Source: Coccinella septempunctata
Lineage: Eukaryota > Arthropoda > Insecta > Coleoptera > Coccinellidae
Length of the DNA stretch: 64,000 nucleotides
Assembly (NCBI RefSeq): GCF_907165205.1
Contig: NC_058193.1
Coordinates: 22,457,521 to 22,521,520 of the forward strand
Direction of reading: 5' to 3'
Under the pieces are notes generated by a model. The model saw nothing but the letters and a program-made list of their open reading frames with translations, did not search any database and had not been told where the DNA came from. This document shows positions 52,677-63,469 of this stretch, piece after piece; the stretch's first letter is position 1; every line of letters begins with the position of its first letter. Position numbers and translations under genes: made by a program.

Positions 52677-53872
52677 TTGATATCTAGGTAGCCAAGACCA
52701 GTTCAATGCATAAAAAAATATTGCGTTACCATAGCAATGAACAATAACTCATTAGAAGTGTTAGGGTGAAGTTTGAGGTCAAAAAAGTAAACCAAAGTTA
52801 CGCAATAAATTAAAAGAAAGAAGATGTCCACCGAAATTGTGAAAATCGAAAAATTGGAGTATCGAGCCATCATCAAGTACCTGTATTTGAAAGTATTAAG
52901 AGGTAAACAGATTTAAGAAGATATGGTTAATACCCTTGGTGATGTGACCCAATGTGGTGATGGTGATGTGAATGTATGCGACCGTGAAAAATTGGACTGC
53001 AAGCTCCAGGAGAGGTAAATTTTCCATTGAAGATGATGACCGATCGGGAAGGCCAGTTTCTGTGTCAGTCCCCGAAAACATCGATGCAGTTCATGACCGT
53101 CGAATTGGTCTAAAACGGATATCTGAAGCACTGAATATTTCATACGAACGCGTTCATCATATAGTTCACGTCAATTTGGACATGAGAAAAATTGATGCAA
53201 TCGCGTTCGATCTGTGCTCGAATTTAAAACGATGTAGACTTCTTAAACCGAATTGTCACTATGGATGAGACTTGGCTACATTTTACGATCCAGAAACAAA
53301 GAAACAATCGATGGTATGGCGCACTCTGGTTCTCCGAGTCCTAAGAAGTTTCGTGTCCAAAAATCTGCTGGAAAAGTTCTTGCTTCATGATTGATTTTTT
53401 GGATAAGGGTAGAACAATAAATGGAGGGTTGGTACTAGTCGACATTACTGACCACTCTACAGGAAAAAAATTCAAGAAAAAAGACGCGGAAAGCTATCCG
53501 AAGGTGTTTTGTTTTTGCAGGACAACGCCCCTGCACGCAAATCTCATGTTGCCATCCAAAAAATTCGTGATTTAGGGTTCGAATTACTAAAGAATACCCC
53601 TTATTCACCAGATTTGGCTCCTTCCGACTATCATCTCTTTCCTCAACTGCAAAAAAGTTTAAAAGGTCGTAAATTTTCTTCCAACGAGGAGGTCATAAAA
53701 GCTGCGGAGGTCTAGTTTGCAGAGCAAGAAGGAACATTTTTTTGAAAGGTCTAGAGACATTGCAGGTTAGCTGTAATAAATGTGGAGAAAAATACGTTGA
53801 GTAATAAATTATTTTGACATTGAAATTTTGTTTGGTTCTATAGTAGGCTAAGAATTTTTCAATATATCTTCG
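52677..53872 (+). mobile_element. Mariner transposon, copy 2
   Basis: The ends CGAGGATGTATTGATATC and the complement of AGAATTTTTCAATATATCTTCG are flanked by TA (52675-52676 and 53873-53874). It is 1196 bp. The inverted repeats match better than in copy 1 (TACGAxGATxTATTGA). Confidence 0.9.
52824..53715 (+). pseudogene. Mariner transposase, inactivated copy 2
   Basis: The ATG at 52824 starts MSTEIVKIEKLEYRAIIKYL, stopped by TAA near 52914. Further frames hold NWTASSRRGKFSIEDDDRSG, and then LKRISEALNISYERVHHIV. About 54 bp is missing near 53200. The first catalytic D survives in MDETWLHF, after which a base is lost. The second and third aspartates are intact and in one frame: D at 53521-53523 (QDNAPARKSHVA) and D at 53626-53628 (YSPDLAPSDYHLFPQL), with exactly 34 residues between them, the mariner DD34D signature. 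Multiple frameshifts prevent activity. Confidence 0.9.
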
Positions 53873-53874
53873 TA

Positions 53875-55484
53875 GGTCTAGCTGAGGAGGAGAAGACTCG
53901 TGAAAACAGAAAGCCTAGCCAACGCATAAAATGGTTTGGACAAGAAACGAAAGGAGTGAGGAAGTAACCTTCTTGAAGCCATCCTCAATACTGAAATGCA
54001 ATGAACTCTAGAATTCGAATACGAGCTGTAGATGGTGCAGCGGCTCCAATGTAAGAAAGAAAAGACTTTATGTCTAGTGTAGTATATATAACCTCTTAAT
54101 GGTCCCTATATAAATTACCGAAATAATTATTCATCCAACTTTGCTCATTTATTGTCTGAGATCCATTTGTCTTTGTGTTCTGCGTTTTCGCATGTCTCAA
54201 ACCTTGCATTGTGTAACATCTGTCCTTTGTAAATCTTTCCTAATAATCCCTTTTACGATTTCTTACTAATGCAGCGAAGATCAAATAACAATAGAAGAAT
54301 AATGATATCAACATGTAAAATTCAAAATGTTGGTCATTATCATCATCATTATGCTTACTGATTATTATTACTAATTACTAATATTATAAATGTGAAACTC
54401 CACGTGTTTGTTAGTTTGTTTGTCTTTCCATAACTCTGGTGCAAGAAAACCCTCATGCCTGGTGGAAGTTTACCTTCTCCTCTAATTTTAGTCCTAGTTC
54501 ACTACGAGATTCTGAGACCACCACAATTCATTCATCTAAACATAATGCAAGACATTCCTGGTGTTGAACTCGTCTTTGGATAACCAACGGAAAGTGGTTC
54601 TTCCTACGTTGCACCTGCAATGTCTAGAGCAAGCTGGCTGGTTCCGCATTTCACCAGACCCAGCGTCTTGGTACTTCTTGAGTTATCAACGACACGAAGG
54701 CGACTCCAACCAGTTCATCTTCTTTCACTCGGGACTCCCTTCCCCCCAAACCGCCTATCAATTACGTTTGCACCGGCAATGACCCTGACGTAATAATGCG
54801 ATAAAATTAGCTGCCACCCACAAGTTTTCCCGTAAATGCAGTCAGTATCTTGTGATGTTCGGAATTTAAGAGCCTTCATTGGCAAGGATTTATGACGGCT
54901 TTCGCAAATATTGTTCCTATGCTGAGTGCTGTGTATTATTTTGAGTAGTCGCAAAATATTCAGCAATGCTCAAAGGTCGTTTATCCAAAAGTCCCATTCC
55001 TTGTTATCCTAATTTATCAATATCACATGGATTGTTTTTTATCAAACAATACATACATTTTCTACTGGAATAAAAGATGATTCACCACTATGGCCTATTA
55101 GACGTTTACGGAAAACTTATCACAATCCTGTGCTAAAATTTGCATATTGAGGTTTTCGGCAATGAACTTTCTCCTGAAAGATTTCCGAATCTACTATCCG
55201 GTCATACTAGAAATACCCTACTACTTTCTTATTGCAAAGGGCACCTTCCGTATATTTTTGCATAGTTAGATAGCTGATTTGATGTGTACCAGTATGCAGC
55301 ACCTAAAAACTGATACTCAACGGCTTATGAGTTATTGGTAGTCTTATGAAAAAATGTTGGAAATGGGAGGTCACACTTTTTGGAATATTTTTCTCTGAGT
55401 AGGTTTCTTCCAAGATAATATTTGTTTAACTATTTTTCATGTTTCTATCATGGAGTGTCGAAGCACTCTTTGTTGTTTGGACCT
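53875..55484. other. No gene seen; repeat-like start near 54375; CpG-richer 54600-54870
   Basis: The segment 54375-54435 (ACTAATATTATAAATGTGAA, then GTTTGTTAGTTTGTTTGTC) resembles openings of Helitron-type repeats known from insects, with no hairpin end identified. Frames of 73 and 83 codons around 54561-54966 overlap on opposite strands and have no domain. The rest is AT-rich. Confidence 0.35.
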
Positions 55485-56500
55485 AGGGTGTTTATGCAAA
55501 GATCATCAAGTTGGACAAATTGAATTCATCTATCTAATCACAAAATTTCCAAATTTCAACCAACATTTTTCATTACTTCAGTCGAATCTACGTGGAAAAA
55601 GGGGTGGGTTACCTACTTAAACCATATATCTAAAATGGAAAAAAAGCTATTTCGAACTGCTTGATAATTCTGTGACATCCAGAAACGATAGAAAAGAATT
55701 AAAATCCGATAAATTTTGACACTTCATGAATTGTTGATGAATTCTCAGCCATAGATACAGAGACATGGACTGAGCAATGTTAGCATGAAATTGGCTTTTT
55801 TTATAGAATGAGAGGAATGATTGTCGGGCATTTACCTTCTCTTTTTTGTTCACATAGAGGTGAGTGTGGACCAATCAAAATTCTAGAAGAAGACAACTAC
55901 ATGCCCTATGTTCAGTTTCTCTCCGTCGTTTTTTTTACCGTATTTCATGCATAGATAGAAAGGGAAGGCACAGTCCATGTCTCTATGTTTATGTTCTCAG
56001 CAATCCCAAAGAACAATTCACTGGATACAATTCATGAAATGTCAAAATTATTTATCGGAACATGAAATAGATTCTTTTTTAAGTTTTCTGAAGTCACATA
56101 ATAATCAAGAATGTAGTAGAAAGTGGTTCTTCACCCTTAATACAAATTTTTCTTTGATATCACTGAAAGTTTCCATTTTACGTATAAAGTTTATTTGGGT
56201 AACCTCCCCTATTTTTTGACGTAGAATCAACTGAAATTATAGAAAATATAGAACCTCAAAGCGTCACTTCTTTTCAATATCATGCACAATGCTGATGGTT
56301 ACCAGGTTGTGATTTGAAAACCTTGAACTTTGATAAATTCGATTTGTGCAAATTTATAATCTCATAAGCACATTTGAGGTCCAAAGAGCAAACAGTGCTA
56401 TAACACTAAGTAATGGAAAAATTGAAAATGGTATCTATTTTTTTGAATAAAACCTTCCCATCGAAAATTTCAAAAGAAGTGCATCGCAAATATATTCATT
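55485..56500 (+). repeat. Dispersed repeat family F, copy 2 (empty site)
   Basis: It follows 9645-10237 and 10856-11080 in order without the 618-bp insertion: GATCATCAAGTTGGACAAAT, TCGAATCTACGTG, TTGACGTAGAATC, CTCATAAGCACATTTGAGG, then TCCAAAGAGCAAACA. Confidence 0.75.
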
Positions 56501-56564
56501 TTTGAAGATAACCTTCGAGATTTTATTTTCAAACTTCAATTGTGATTATACGTAAAAAAAAGAA

Positions 56565-57230
56565 GAAATCAATTAGATAATCGTCAAAATTGAACGGTTG
56601 CATCGAAAAATTTCCGAAAAGATGGAATCAATTAAATAATCGTCAAAACCGAACGGCTGCATCGAGCTCCAGAAAATTTTCAGATTTATTACTAGAAGAA
56701 TAGCTCTTTCAGAATGTGTATCACATTTCCATCAACGGTTATTGTCATTGAGAGATAATCCACTCGAAAGGTGACTATCGAAAAATTTTCAAAAAGATGG
56801 AATCAATTGTATTCAATTGATCGCCAAGACCGAACTGCTGCATCGAGCTCCATAAAATTTCCAGATTTATTACTAGAAGAGTTGCTCTTTCAGAATATGT
56901 ATCACATTTCCATCTACGGTTATTGTCATTGAGAGATAATCCACTCGAAAGGTGACTATCGAAAAATTTCCAAAAAGATGGAATCAATTAAATAATCGTC
57001 AAGAACGAACGGCTTCATCGAGCTCCAGAAAATTTTCAGATTCATTACTGGAAGAGTTGCTCTTTCAGAATATGTATCACATTTCTATCTACGGTTATTG
57101 TTATTGAGTTATAATCCACTCGAAATGTAACTATCGAAAAATTTTCAAAAACATGGAATCAATTGAATATTCTCAAGACCGAATGGCTGCATCGAGATCC
57201 ATAAAATTTTCAAATTTATTACAGGTGGTC
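56565..57230 (+). repeat. Satellite-like tandem array, about 177-bp unit
   Basis: The anchor GATGGAATCAATT (or CATGGAATCAATT) starts at 56621, 56796, 56977 and 57152, giving spacings of 175, 181 and 175 bp. Each unit includes CATCGAGCTCCA, TTTCAGATTTATTAC, CTCTTTCAGAATxTGTATCA and GATAATCCACTCGAAA. A partial unit precedes and another follows. There is no coding potential. The unit length is in the range common for insect satellites. Confidence 0.9.
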
Positions 57231-57310
57231 CCTGCTAACAAGAATAATATAGAAGGGTCACTGGCCGAAAAAAGGTTGGCAACCCCTAATGTAGACTGTT
57301 GAACACAAAT
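57231..57310 (-). repeat. hAT-like terminus
   Basis: The minus strand reads GGGGTTGCCAACCTTTTTTC, GGCCAGTGACCC, and after about 20 nt GGGACCACCTG. This is the style of many hAT-superfamily ends (…CAACCTTTTT…GACCC…CACCTG). The opposite end and an 8-bp duplication were not found. Confidence 0.4.
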
Positions 57311-58280
57311 ATTTATTAATGGGAGAACTAAATATGGCTGCCATAAGAAATTAAAATTAAATTTGTATCCTGAAATCTCGGAGGCCGATTTCAATAGAAA
57401 TTGTACGAATTCATTAAATGACGATAACAATGATTTCAAAATTTGATGGGAATCGTCCGTACAAGGAAGAAGATATAAGCAATTTTAAAATATAATATAT
57501 TATCGATTTTTCATTAATAAAAATTTAGAGCAAAGGAATCTTCTCTTCCTAATATCAAGTTATGTTGGAGGACTTGCTTGCAAAAATAGAAATATTTTGT
57601 CAATAAAAGAAATTTCTCTATGGTATAGCTTGGAAGATAGTAGCGGTGACCATCGAATTTGTTACCACCATGTGTAGTAAAACAAGGATGGGTGAAATAC
57701 CTTCTGAATAATTAGCCATTTTCTAAAATTTGCAGGGTCCTTTTTCAACGTAGTTCTATATCGAATACTTCGAAATACCAACAAAAAAAACAACATTTTA
57801 TTTCCCGACATCTATACCCGCGACCCCAATATTCTCCGAATCGACCCCCGTCAAACTCCACCCATAAACGTCGGACTTTATGGACAGTATCGTTCATCCC
57901 CGACGATCGAATTCCCGTCCGTATAATTGGATCGGTAATCCACCTCCCCTGAGTCATCAACGAGACCGCGAAACGGGCGTCTCGAGATTCTCACCTTATC
58001 CACGGGTATAGCGGCGTAAAGAAAAAAGCAATTGCTTCGCTCTGGATGGATTTTCATCGAACTTTCAGCGCTTCGCTAAGGTGAAATTGTTCATTATTTC
58101 AGGCGTTAAAAATTCGGAAATGCTGGAAGTACCAAGCACAATTTGAAGGGAAAATGACTTAGGTCTCCGTGGACACAAGAAATGGTATGACTAGTTTTCG
58201 AGATACAAGATGAAAAGAGAAGTTTCAGTTTAGGAATTCTTCACCATTTCGAGAATTGACGAAACGCTATTTTTTGTGTA
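57311..58280. other. No gene recognised; CpG-richer 57770-58080
   Basis: The segment 57790-57990 is CpG-richer and single-copy here (for example ACCCGCGACCCCAATATTC). A 71-codon minus frame at 57745-57960 has no domain. The segment 57311-57760 is AT-rich. Confidence 0.4.
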
Positions 58281-59204
58281 GGTACTAGGGCGTTTAAAAA
58301 AAAACAAAAAATTATTCTTTTTCGGAACTACTCTCAAAAGTTTCGTTTGAATGTCAAAAAAGGCATCTGAAAATATGAGCCCTTAATATTAATGTTTAGG
58401 TTGTCAGCATCACCGTTTTCGATTTTCCATAAGAATAACACAGGAAAACGTTTTTTTTTCTAATTTTTATAACTAATGAAAGAGAAATTGCATTGCTATA
58501 TCCTTTCGATATTTCGTGGAGAATTTAAAACTCTACAAAAGGTCTGTTGTCATTTTTCGATAAATGAACTCAGTCGAAAGTTATTCAAGGTCAAAGTTCA
58601 ATTTTCCCTAATTTAGCCATGTTCTTTATAATACTCCCAAATTTATGATTTTACAGCTTTTAAAATAAACTGAAAGTTTATTTCTAAAGTCACCAGGGTT
58701 TAAAAAAATGATTTCAACTGAACAATTGATGCTAATTTTCAAAAGCCAGAATTTTCAAAACTACCCCGTCTAGCTTCTACTCAATTTATATTTTCTAAAA
58801 TGTTTTGGTCTCATTTTTTCTAAAAACATTATATTTTGGCAAATCATTCAGAAAAACGGCCAAATTAAGAGAAAATTAAACCTTGACCTAGAATAACTTT
58901 CGACTGAGTTCATTTATCTAAAAATTACATCAGATCTTTTTTGTGGAGCCTTAGATTCTCTACAAAATATAGGAAGGATATTGCAATGCAAAGTATCGTT
59001 TATTATTTATATTAGAATCGAAATCAGAAAGAAACAAATTTTTTTGCCTGTGTTATTCTTATGGGAAATCAAAAAGTGCGATGCGGACATTTTTAAGGGC
59101 TCATATTTTCAGAGGCCTCTTTTGGCATTGAAACTAAACTTTTGGGCGTCGTTCCTGGAAAGAATTTTTTTATTATATTTTTTTTCAAACACCCTAGTGT
59201 GTAC
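58281..59204. mobile_element. 0.92-kb foldback element
   Basis: The ends read GGTACTAGGGCGTTT and the complement of AACACCCTAGTGTGTACC. Arms of about 330 bp (58285-58620 and 58860-59197) share AAAAGTTT near the tip, GGGCTCATATTTTCAG or its complement, GTGTTATTCTTATGG, GGATATTGCAAT/ATTGCATTGCTATATCC, ACTTTCGACTGAGTTCATTT and AAGAGAAAATTAA-like blocks. The centre has no coding signal. Confidence 0.8.
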
Positions 59205-59564
59205 CAACGACTCTTCAATGACTGTAAGTGTACAGGGTGTTTCACGTAAATTGTTCTCTTAGTTTTGTGGCTTATTAATCGAGAAAAATTAAGAAATGAA
59301 CAATTAATATTATAGTATTTTCAACGGCTATCCAGATATGCTATCGGAAAAACCGTCGAACATAGGCATGGAGAGTTATCAAAAACCCTTTCTAAATAAG
59401 ATTTTTTTGCAGATTTAACTGGTTTTCGGGATTGACTTCCAATTTTCCCGAAAACGTCTTTCCTTTGCCTATACAATATGCTTAAAAATTTCCTCATATT
59501 TCATTACTCCTCAATAAATTCTCAATTCTAATAAAAATCTTTGTCTTGTATATATAGTTCAATA
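59205..59564. other. CAGGGTG end at 59234; nothing else
   Basis: TACAGGGTGTTTCACGTAAA near 59232 looks like the left end of another TIR element. No right end was found. Confidence 0.35.
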
Positions 59565-60297
59565 AAAGATTTCTGAAGTCAAAAGAAACACTTTTTGCCT
59601 ATACCATTTTTTCCAATTCGGCTCGGCTGAAACGAAACGGGCTGAAAATCCTCAAAAAATTTGAAGTTTCAGTTAACGATTTAATCGAATGGAATGATTT
59701 TAGGAATATAGTTTTTATTGAAATGATGAATCTTCTCCGAACACAAAATCCCACATAAATCTTCCAGTTGCCATAACAACCATAAAAATATCACAAATTG
59801 AAAGAATCCAACCGTTACGTTGAATGTATTGTCCATATTTTCTCCTATAATTGTGCTTTTTTTTTTCTATTTCTCATTTTCCTTTATTTGTCTTTATATT
59901 CTAAGCTTTGTAGCGGATGATCTCGAACGTGTTATACCACACATTTATTCTGTAATTTTTTTCAGTTTCTTTTTGAGATTTATAGCAAACTGCCTCATCT
60001 CTTAACCTTATTGTAATAATAATAATAATAATAATAATATTTTTTGCAGTAATTTGATATTCAAAAATGAAAAATTTCTAAGCAATTCTAAAATGGGATA
60101 CGACTGAACGCAACTCAGTTTGAAAGATCCAATGGTGTGTTTAACTTATTGTTCTGTAGGGAATTTTGTTTCTCCAGGGGTGGCATAGCTCATTATGGAA
60201 ACTTAAAATGGCTATATCTTTGTATCAAGGACGAATCGATAAAAATGGGAAACAAAAAAGTGTCGTTCTTACCTCAAGAATCTACGGTTAAAACATA
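59565..60297 (+). repeat. Family A element, copy 3
   Basis: The left part has GCCTATACCATTTTTTCCAA and TTCGGCTCGGCTGAAACG, corresponding to 1190-1225. The body includes a GAACACAAAATCCCAC block and TTTCTCCAGGGGTGGCATAG, and the right part ACCTCAAGAATCTACGG. An AAT microsatellite lies at 60013-60040. It ends where a family D copy begins. Confidence 0.7.
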
Positions 60298-60813
60298 TAG
60301 GGTGTATTTAAAGGTAAGGCTTTTTTTACGACAGGTCAAAATAAAGCGCTTCACTAAAAACCACCTACACAAAACTTTCAAAATGACGTTGAAAAAATTA
60401 TAAAAAATGATTACTGAAACGGCTCCTAGAACATTTCTTGTCTGATTTATCGCAAAGCAATGAGAAAATGAATTTCTCCTGATGACAGATTCAACGATTT
60501 AGTTTCGTTTAGGATAGGTATTGGCACTTTGGATTTCTACGTGGGAATGAAGATGGAAACTTAGGACACTACGGTATAAGTACAAACATTCGTATAGAAA
60601 TAAAATTTTGTCAAAGTCAAACTGACTTTTATTTTTATTTTTGAGGCTTATGGCTTTATCCCGAAGTTTTTCCGATGCCGGAGTCACCTTCCACACTGAA
60701 AACTTAATGACATTTTGTCTAAATTCTAGGGGTTGTAGTTCAGCCATCTTGAATATTTTATATAGACAAGTTCTGGTGAAATGACTTATTTTGATAACTT
60801 TGAAAACACCTTG
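60298..60813. mobile_element. TIR element family D, copy 2
   Basis: It starts TAGGGTGTATTTAAAGGTAA and ends TTTGAAAACACCTTG, with the same interior blocks as 2504-3289 (CACCTACACAAAACTTTCAA, GATTACTGAAA, GGGGTTGTAGTTCAGCCAT). It is about 270 bp shorter than copy 1. Confidence 0.75.
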
Positions 60814-61084
60814 TATATTTTTGAAATCTGCAAATTTTCTCCAATTCAAATTCAATAATAGCTTACAGACAGAACTTTGCCTTATAATTCGAAACCTAGA
60901 AGAGAGCTCTTCTTTTGAGATTGTCGGTGGATTCTCCGTAAGAAAGTGCCTGTAGAGAGTTGAAGTTTAACTTCAAAGACAAAACAGTTTTGAGATCATT
61001 TCGAAATAATCGAAATCTAAATTTGTGCTAATAATTGAGAAACGAAGGATCCTAGGAGGTTTTCAGCTTAGAACATAGATACAT
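60814..61084. repeat. Partial relative of the 10238-10855 element
   Basis: The segment 60955-61070 shares AACTTCAAAGACAAAA, a GAGAxxxTTTC block and a CCTAGGAGG-type block with 10640-10740. The remainder of the interval is unrecognised. Confidence 0.5.
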
Positions 61085-61192
61085 GGAATGGACATTCAGT
61101 GCTACAAATGAATGTTTTGTAGTACACACATTCGATGTTTCTCTGTCTAGCGCGACACTAAGGCAGTGGCGTTAAATTGAAAAATTTACATA

Positions 61193-62122
61193 GAGTCATT
61201 CGGGGTAACCGAGCGCAGTGGGTAAGTGTGCGCAGTGCGTATATCTCGACTATGCAATGTATGAGAGAGGGGTTCATTTGGGTGAAGCAAGGGCGCAGAA
61301 TCGCCATATTAGTTTTTCATAGGAGTGCGCCGTGCCACGTTTCTTTAACTTTTTATTTGCAATCAATCAAATTCATTAGTTTTCTTGTTAATTTTTAGCA
61401 TCTCTGCATATTCTGCCAGGTCCAAGTTCCGAGTCCGACAGTATTAAACAATATTTTATTCGATCATGGGCATATTAATCTAAATATATAATAAAAAATT
61501 TTAGGTTCTCTTAGCTGCTAAAGTCTATAAGAACGTCAATTCAAATTTTGGCTTACTGGGGAAAGTGTGCGCGGGTAAGTGTGCGCATAGATTCATTATA
61601 TGGGCATTAGTTCAGTGAGGAATAAATTATGACATTGTTGATTTTCTTGGTTAAGACTCGATCAATATTGTCCTATTTGTTCAGAAAAATATGAAGAGCC
61701 ACCAACAGGGGAATGTATCAAGTGTTGTGTTCACCAAGAATTGTGGCACGAACAATAATGCACTTCTTGTAAAAAGGCGCTTCTGTATTGACAATAAACA
61801 GCATTTCTCTAATATTGTAACATTTTGATGACATTATTTTGTAATTTGTTTTGATTGTGTGGTTTACTAAGCACTGCGTTCACTTACCCCGTGAGGGTGC
61901 GCACACTTACCCGCAATACGGGGCATGTGAACGCACTCCGACTTTCTCTATTAAATTCTTTTTTGCGGAAAGAAAACGTTTTTGTTTGTTTGCTTTTTAA
62001 TATTTTCTTATAGATTAGAAAATTCTCTATCTTATGAATATGTTTTAATTTTCCTAGCTTCAACATTTGAAACAGGGCATGGCTTGAAAGGCAAAAGTGC
62101 GCACAGTTGCCCCGAATGACTC
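61193..62122 (+). mobile_element. 930-bp pogo-like element with TA duplication
   Basis: The ends GAGTCATTCGGGG and CCCCGAATGACTC are perfect complements over 13 bp, followed by related GTGCGCA words. TA lies at 61191-61192 and 62123-62124. The family N copy at 28.9 kb is the empty site. Near both ends the word GTAAGTGTGCGC or its complement recurs (about 61222, 61576, 61884, 61896). A zinc-finger remnant inside supports a pogo-like origin. Confidence 0.8.
61660..61794 (+). pseudogene. Cysteine-rich C-terminal piece of a pogo-like transposase
   Basis: The frame reads DQYCPICSEKYEEPPTGECI, then KCCVHQELWHEQ, a TAA, then CTSCKK. C-x2-C ... C-x2-[C/H] ... W-H ... C is the zinc-binding tail found on many pogo/Jerky-type transposases of arthropods (typically C-x2-C-x-E-x-Y...W-x2-C-x2-C-x2-W-x-H-x2-C). 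One stop and substitutions show decay. No DDE domain remains, so the element is an internally deleted derivative. Confidence 0.55.
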
Positions 62123-62260
62123 TACTTCCTATCTATTCGTACTGAAAATTGATGTGACACTGATGTCCAAATCAACTGTCTCAATTGTGATTGGCGACAC
62201 TAAGCAACTATCTCATTCCAGTCTTTGGAATGTTTATTTTCCATTCCATGTATCTATGTT

Positions 62261-62439
62261 CTAAGGTTTTCACCACCCTACGGTTTCCACCATCTTTCTT
62301 TTCTCTTAAAGAGAACACTGAAAGGTGGCGTCTGTTTTCTCTATCTCATTTAGTTTCCGAGATTCCCTCACTGGACATCGAATTTGGGAAACTTGAAAGA
62401 CGACAATTATCTGAAATTCATCATCTTGGGTGAAGAGCT
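62261..62439. other. No gene seen
   Basis: Short frames here (62191-62433) start inside repeat N and carry no domain. Confidence 0.35.
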
Positions 62440-62930
62440 TTACCCTCGAGAAGAGCCCAGTGAAGACCGACGACCTTTTCAAAAGCTTCGGGACTTCAGA
62501 GAGCCCCGTGCGGAAACTGAACAGATTTCCGACCTTCCATAATGCATCGCGTCCTTATCATCGGCAATGTGAACCTGAAGACGACCCCGAAACCGCGTGC
62601 CACGTGGGGCACCGCTGCCCCCCACGCGGCGTGGCCGATATCGCCGCCGGCGGGTAGTTCCGAAGGGCGAAATTATTGATTTTAGCGGGCGGGGGCTCGG
62701 GCGCGCGAGGCAGAGTTCGGCAACGGTGCGGACAAGGTGGCGGTGGCGGTGTGGCCGCTAAGCGACCGTACGGGTGTGACACTACGGGGACCGCGGGAGA
62801 CGGTCCCACCGTCGGACAGGCAGAAAAAAGTAAGCGGGCGAGATGTGAAGTGACTTTGAGATCGCCACTACCACGAAGAGGGGAAATTTGTCATATAAAA
62901 CTGGCCGCTAACTACTGAAAGGTGGCAGAT
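62440..62930. other. CpG island
   Basis: This is the most GC- and CpG-rich segment of the window, with GCGGCGTGGCCGATATCGCC and GCGGGCGGGGGCTCGGGCGC as examples. Plus frames (62430-62657, 62676-62918) and a minus frame (62558-62809) overlap and appear because stop codons are rare in GC-rich DNA. None has a recognised domain. A host promoter, a first exon or a conserved regulatory block are all possible. No TATA box or clear splice pair was found. Confidence 0.55.
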
Positions 62931-63469
62931 GATTGAAACTCAATGAATCAAGTGATAATAATGATATTAGGTCGGGGAACAAGAAATCCTTTATTATTTC
63001 AGCCCAGTCGTGAAAGATGATGAGCTGTTAATTGGTACAATCCTTTATTTTGTCGTCCTGAATATTGTCTCGAACGTCACAGATGCTATCGTGTCCGCGT
63101 CTTAAGATATTGAAGGTCAAAGGTCATGAAGATCAGTTTTTCGCGAATATCTCAATTCCTATTGCTTAAATGAAATTTGCACTTATCGTGAAAGCTGTAG
63201 AGTAAAAAATTCTCTACAACTTTTGTTCGAACTTTTTTTCCATACAAACAACCGTTCACTGAAAAATAATAATTATTAAACAATGTCCATTATTTATATA
63301 CTCATTATTGGTTATTTATATTTAATTAAGTTACTTAATTATTTATATTCGACTATAGTATACCTATTATTAATACATAAACATATAAATCGTGTCTAAG
63401 AGCTTGTCCAGATGCGGCGAGAAACGCGCGATTGACTACGCGCGTATTATTTCATGTTGCGTCCACATG
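62931..63469. other. No gene seen
   Basis: AT-rich sequence with GTAGAGTAAAAAATTCTCTA near 63199, a self-complementary word. A GCG-rich word (CGCGCGATTGACTACGCGCG) lies near 63424. No element boundary was fixed. Confidence 0.35.

Larger units (their letters stand above)
61085..62260 (+). repeat. Dispersed repeat family N, copy 2, split by a pogo-like element
   Basis: The flanks 61085-61192 and 62123-62260 match 28820-29050 continuously (GACACTAAGGCAGTGGCGT before, TCAATTGTGATTGGCGACAC after). The insertion is described separately. Confidence 0.8.

Noticed and set aside
52896..53143. Minus-strand frames of 61 and 76 codons
   Set aside because: They are shadows of the mariner transposase remnant on the plus strand.
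53875..54020. LINE remnant after mariner copy 2
   Set aside because: The translation KPSQRIKWFGQETKGV faintly recalls a LINE C-terminal motif, but there is no supporting neighbouring motif.
62558..62809. Proline-rich minus-strand frame in the CpG island as a protein
   Set aside because: Three frames on both strands are open at once, which is expected from GC-rich composition. Low-complexity PPPPP and RAPEPPPA stretches are not evidence of coding.
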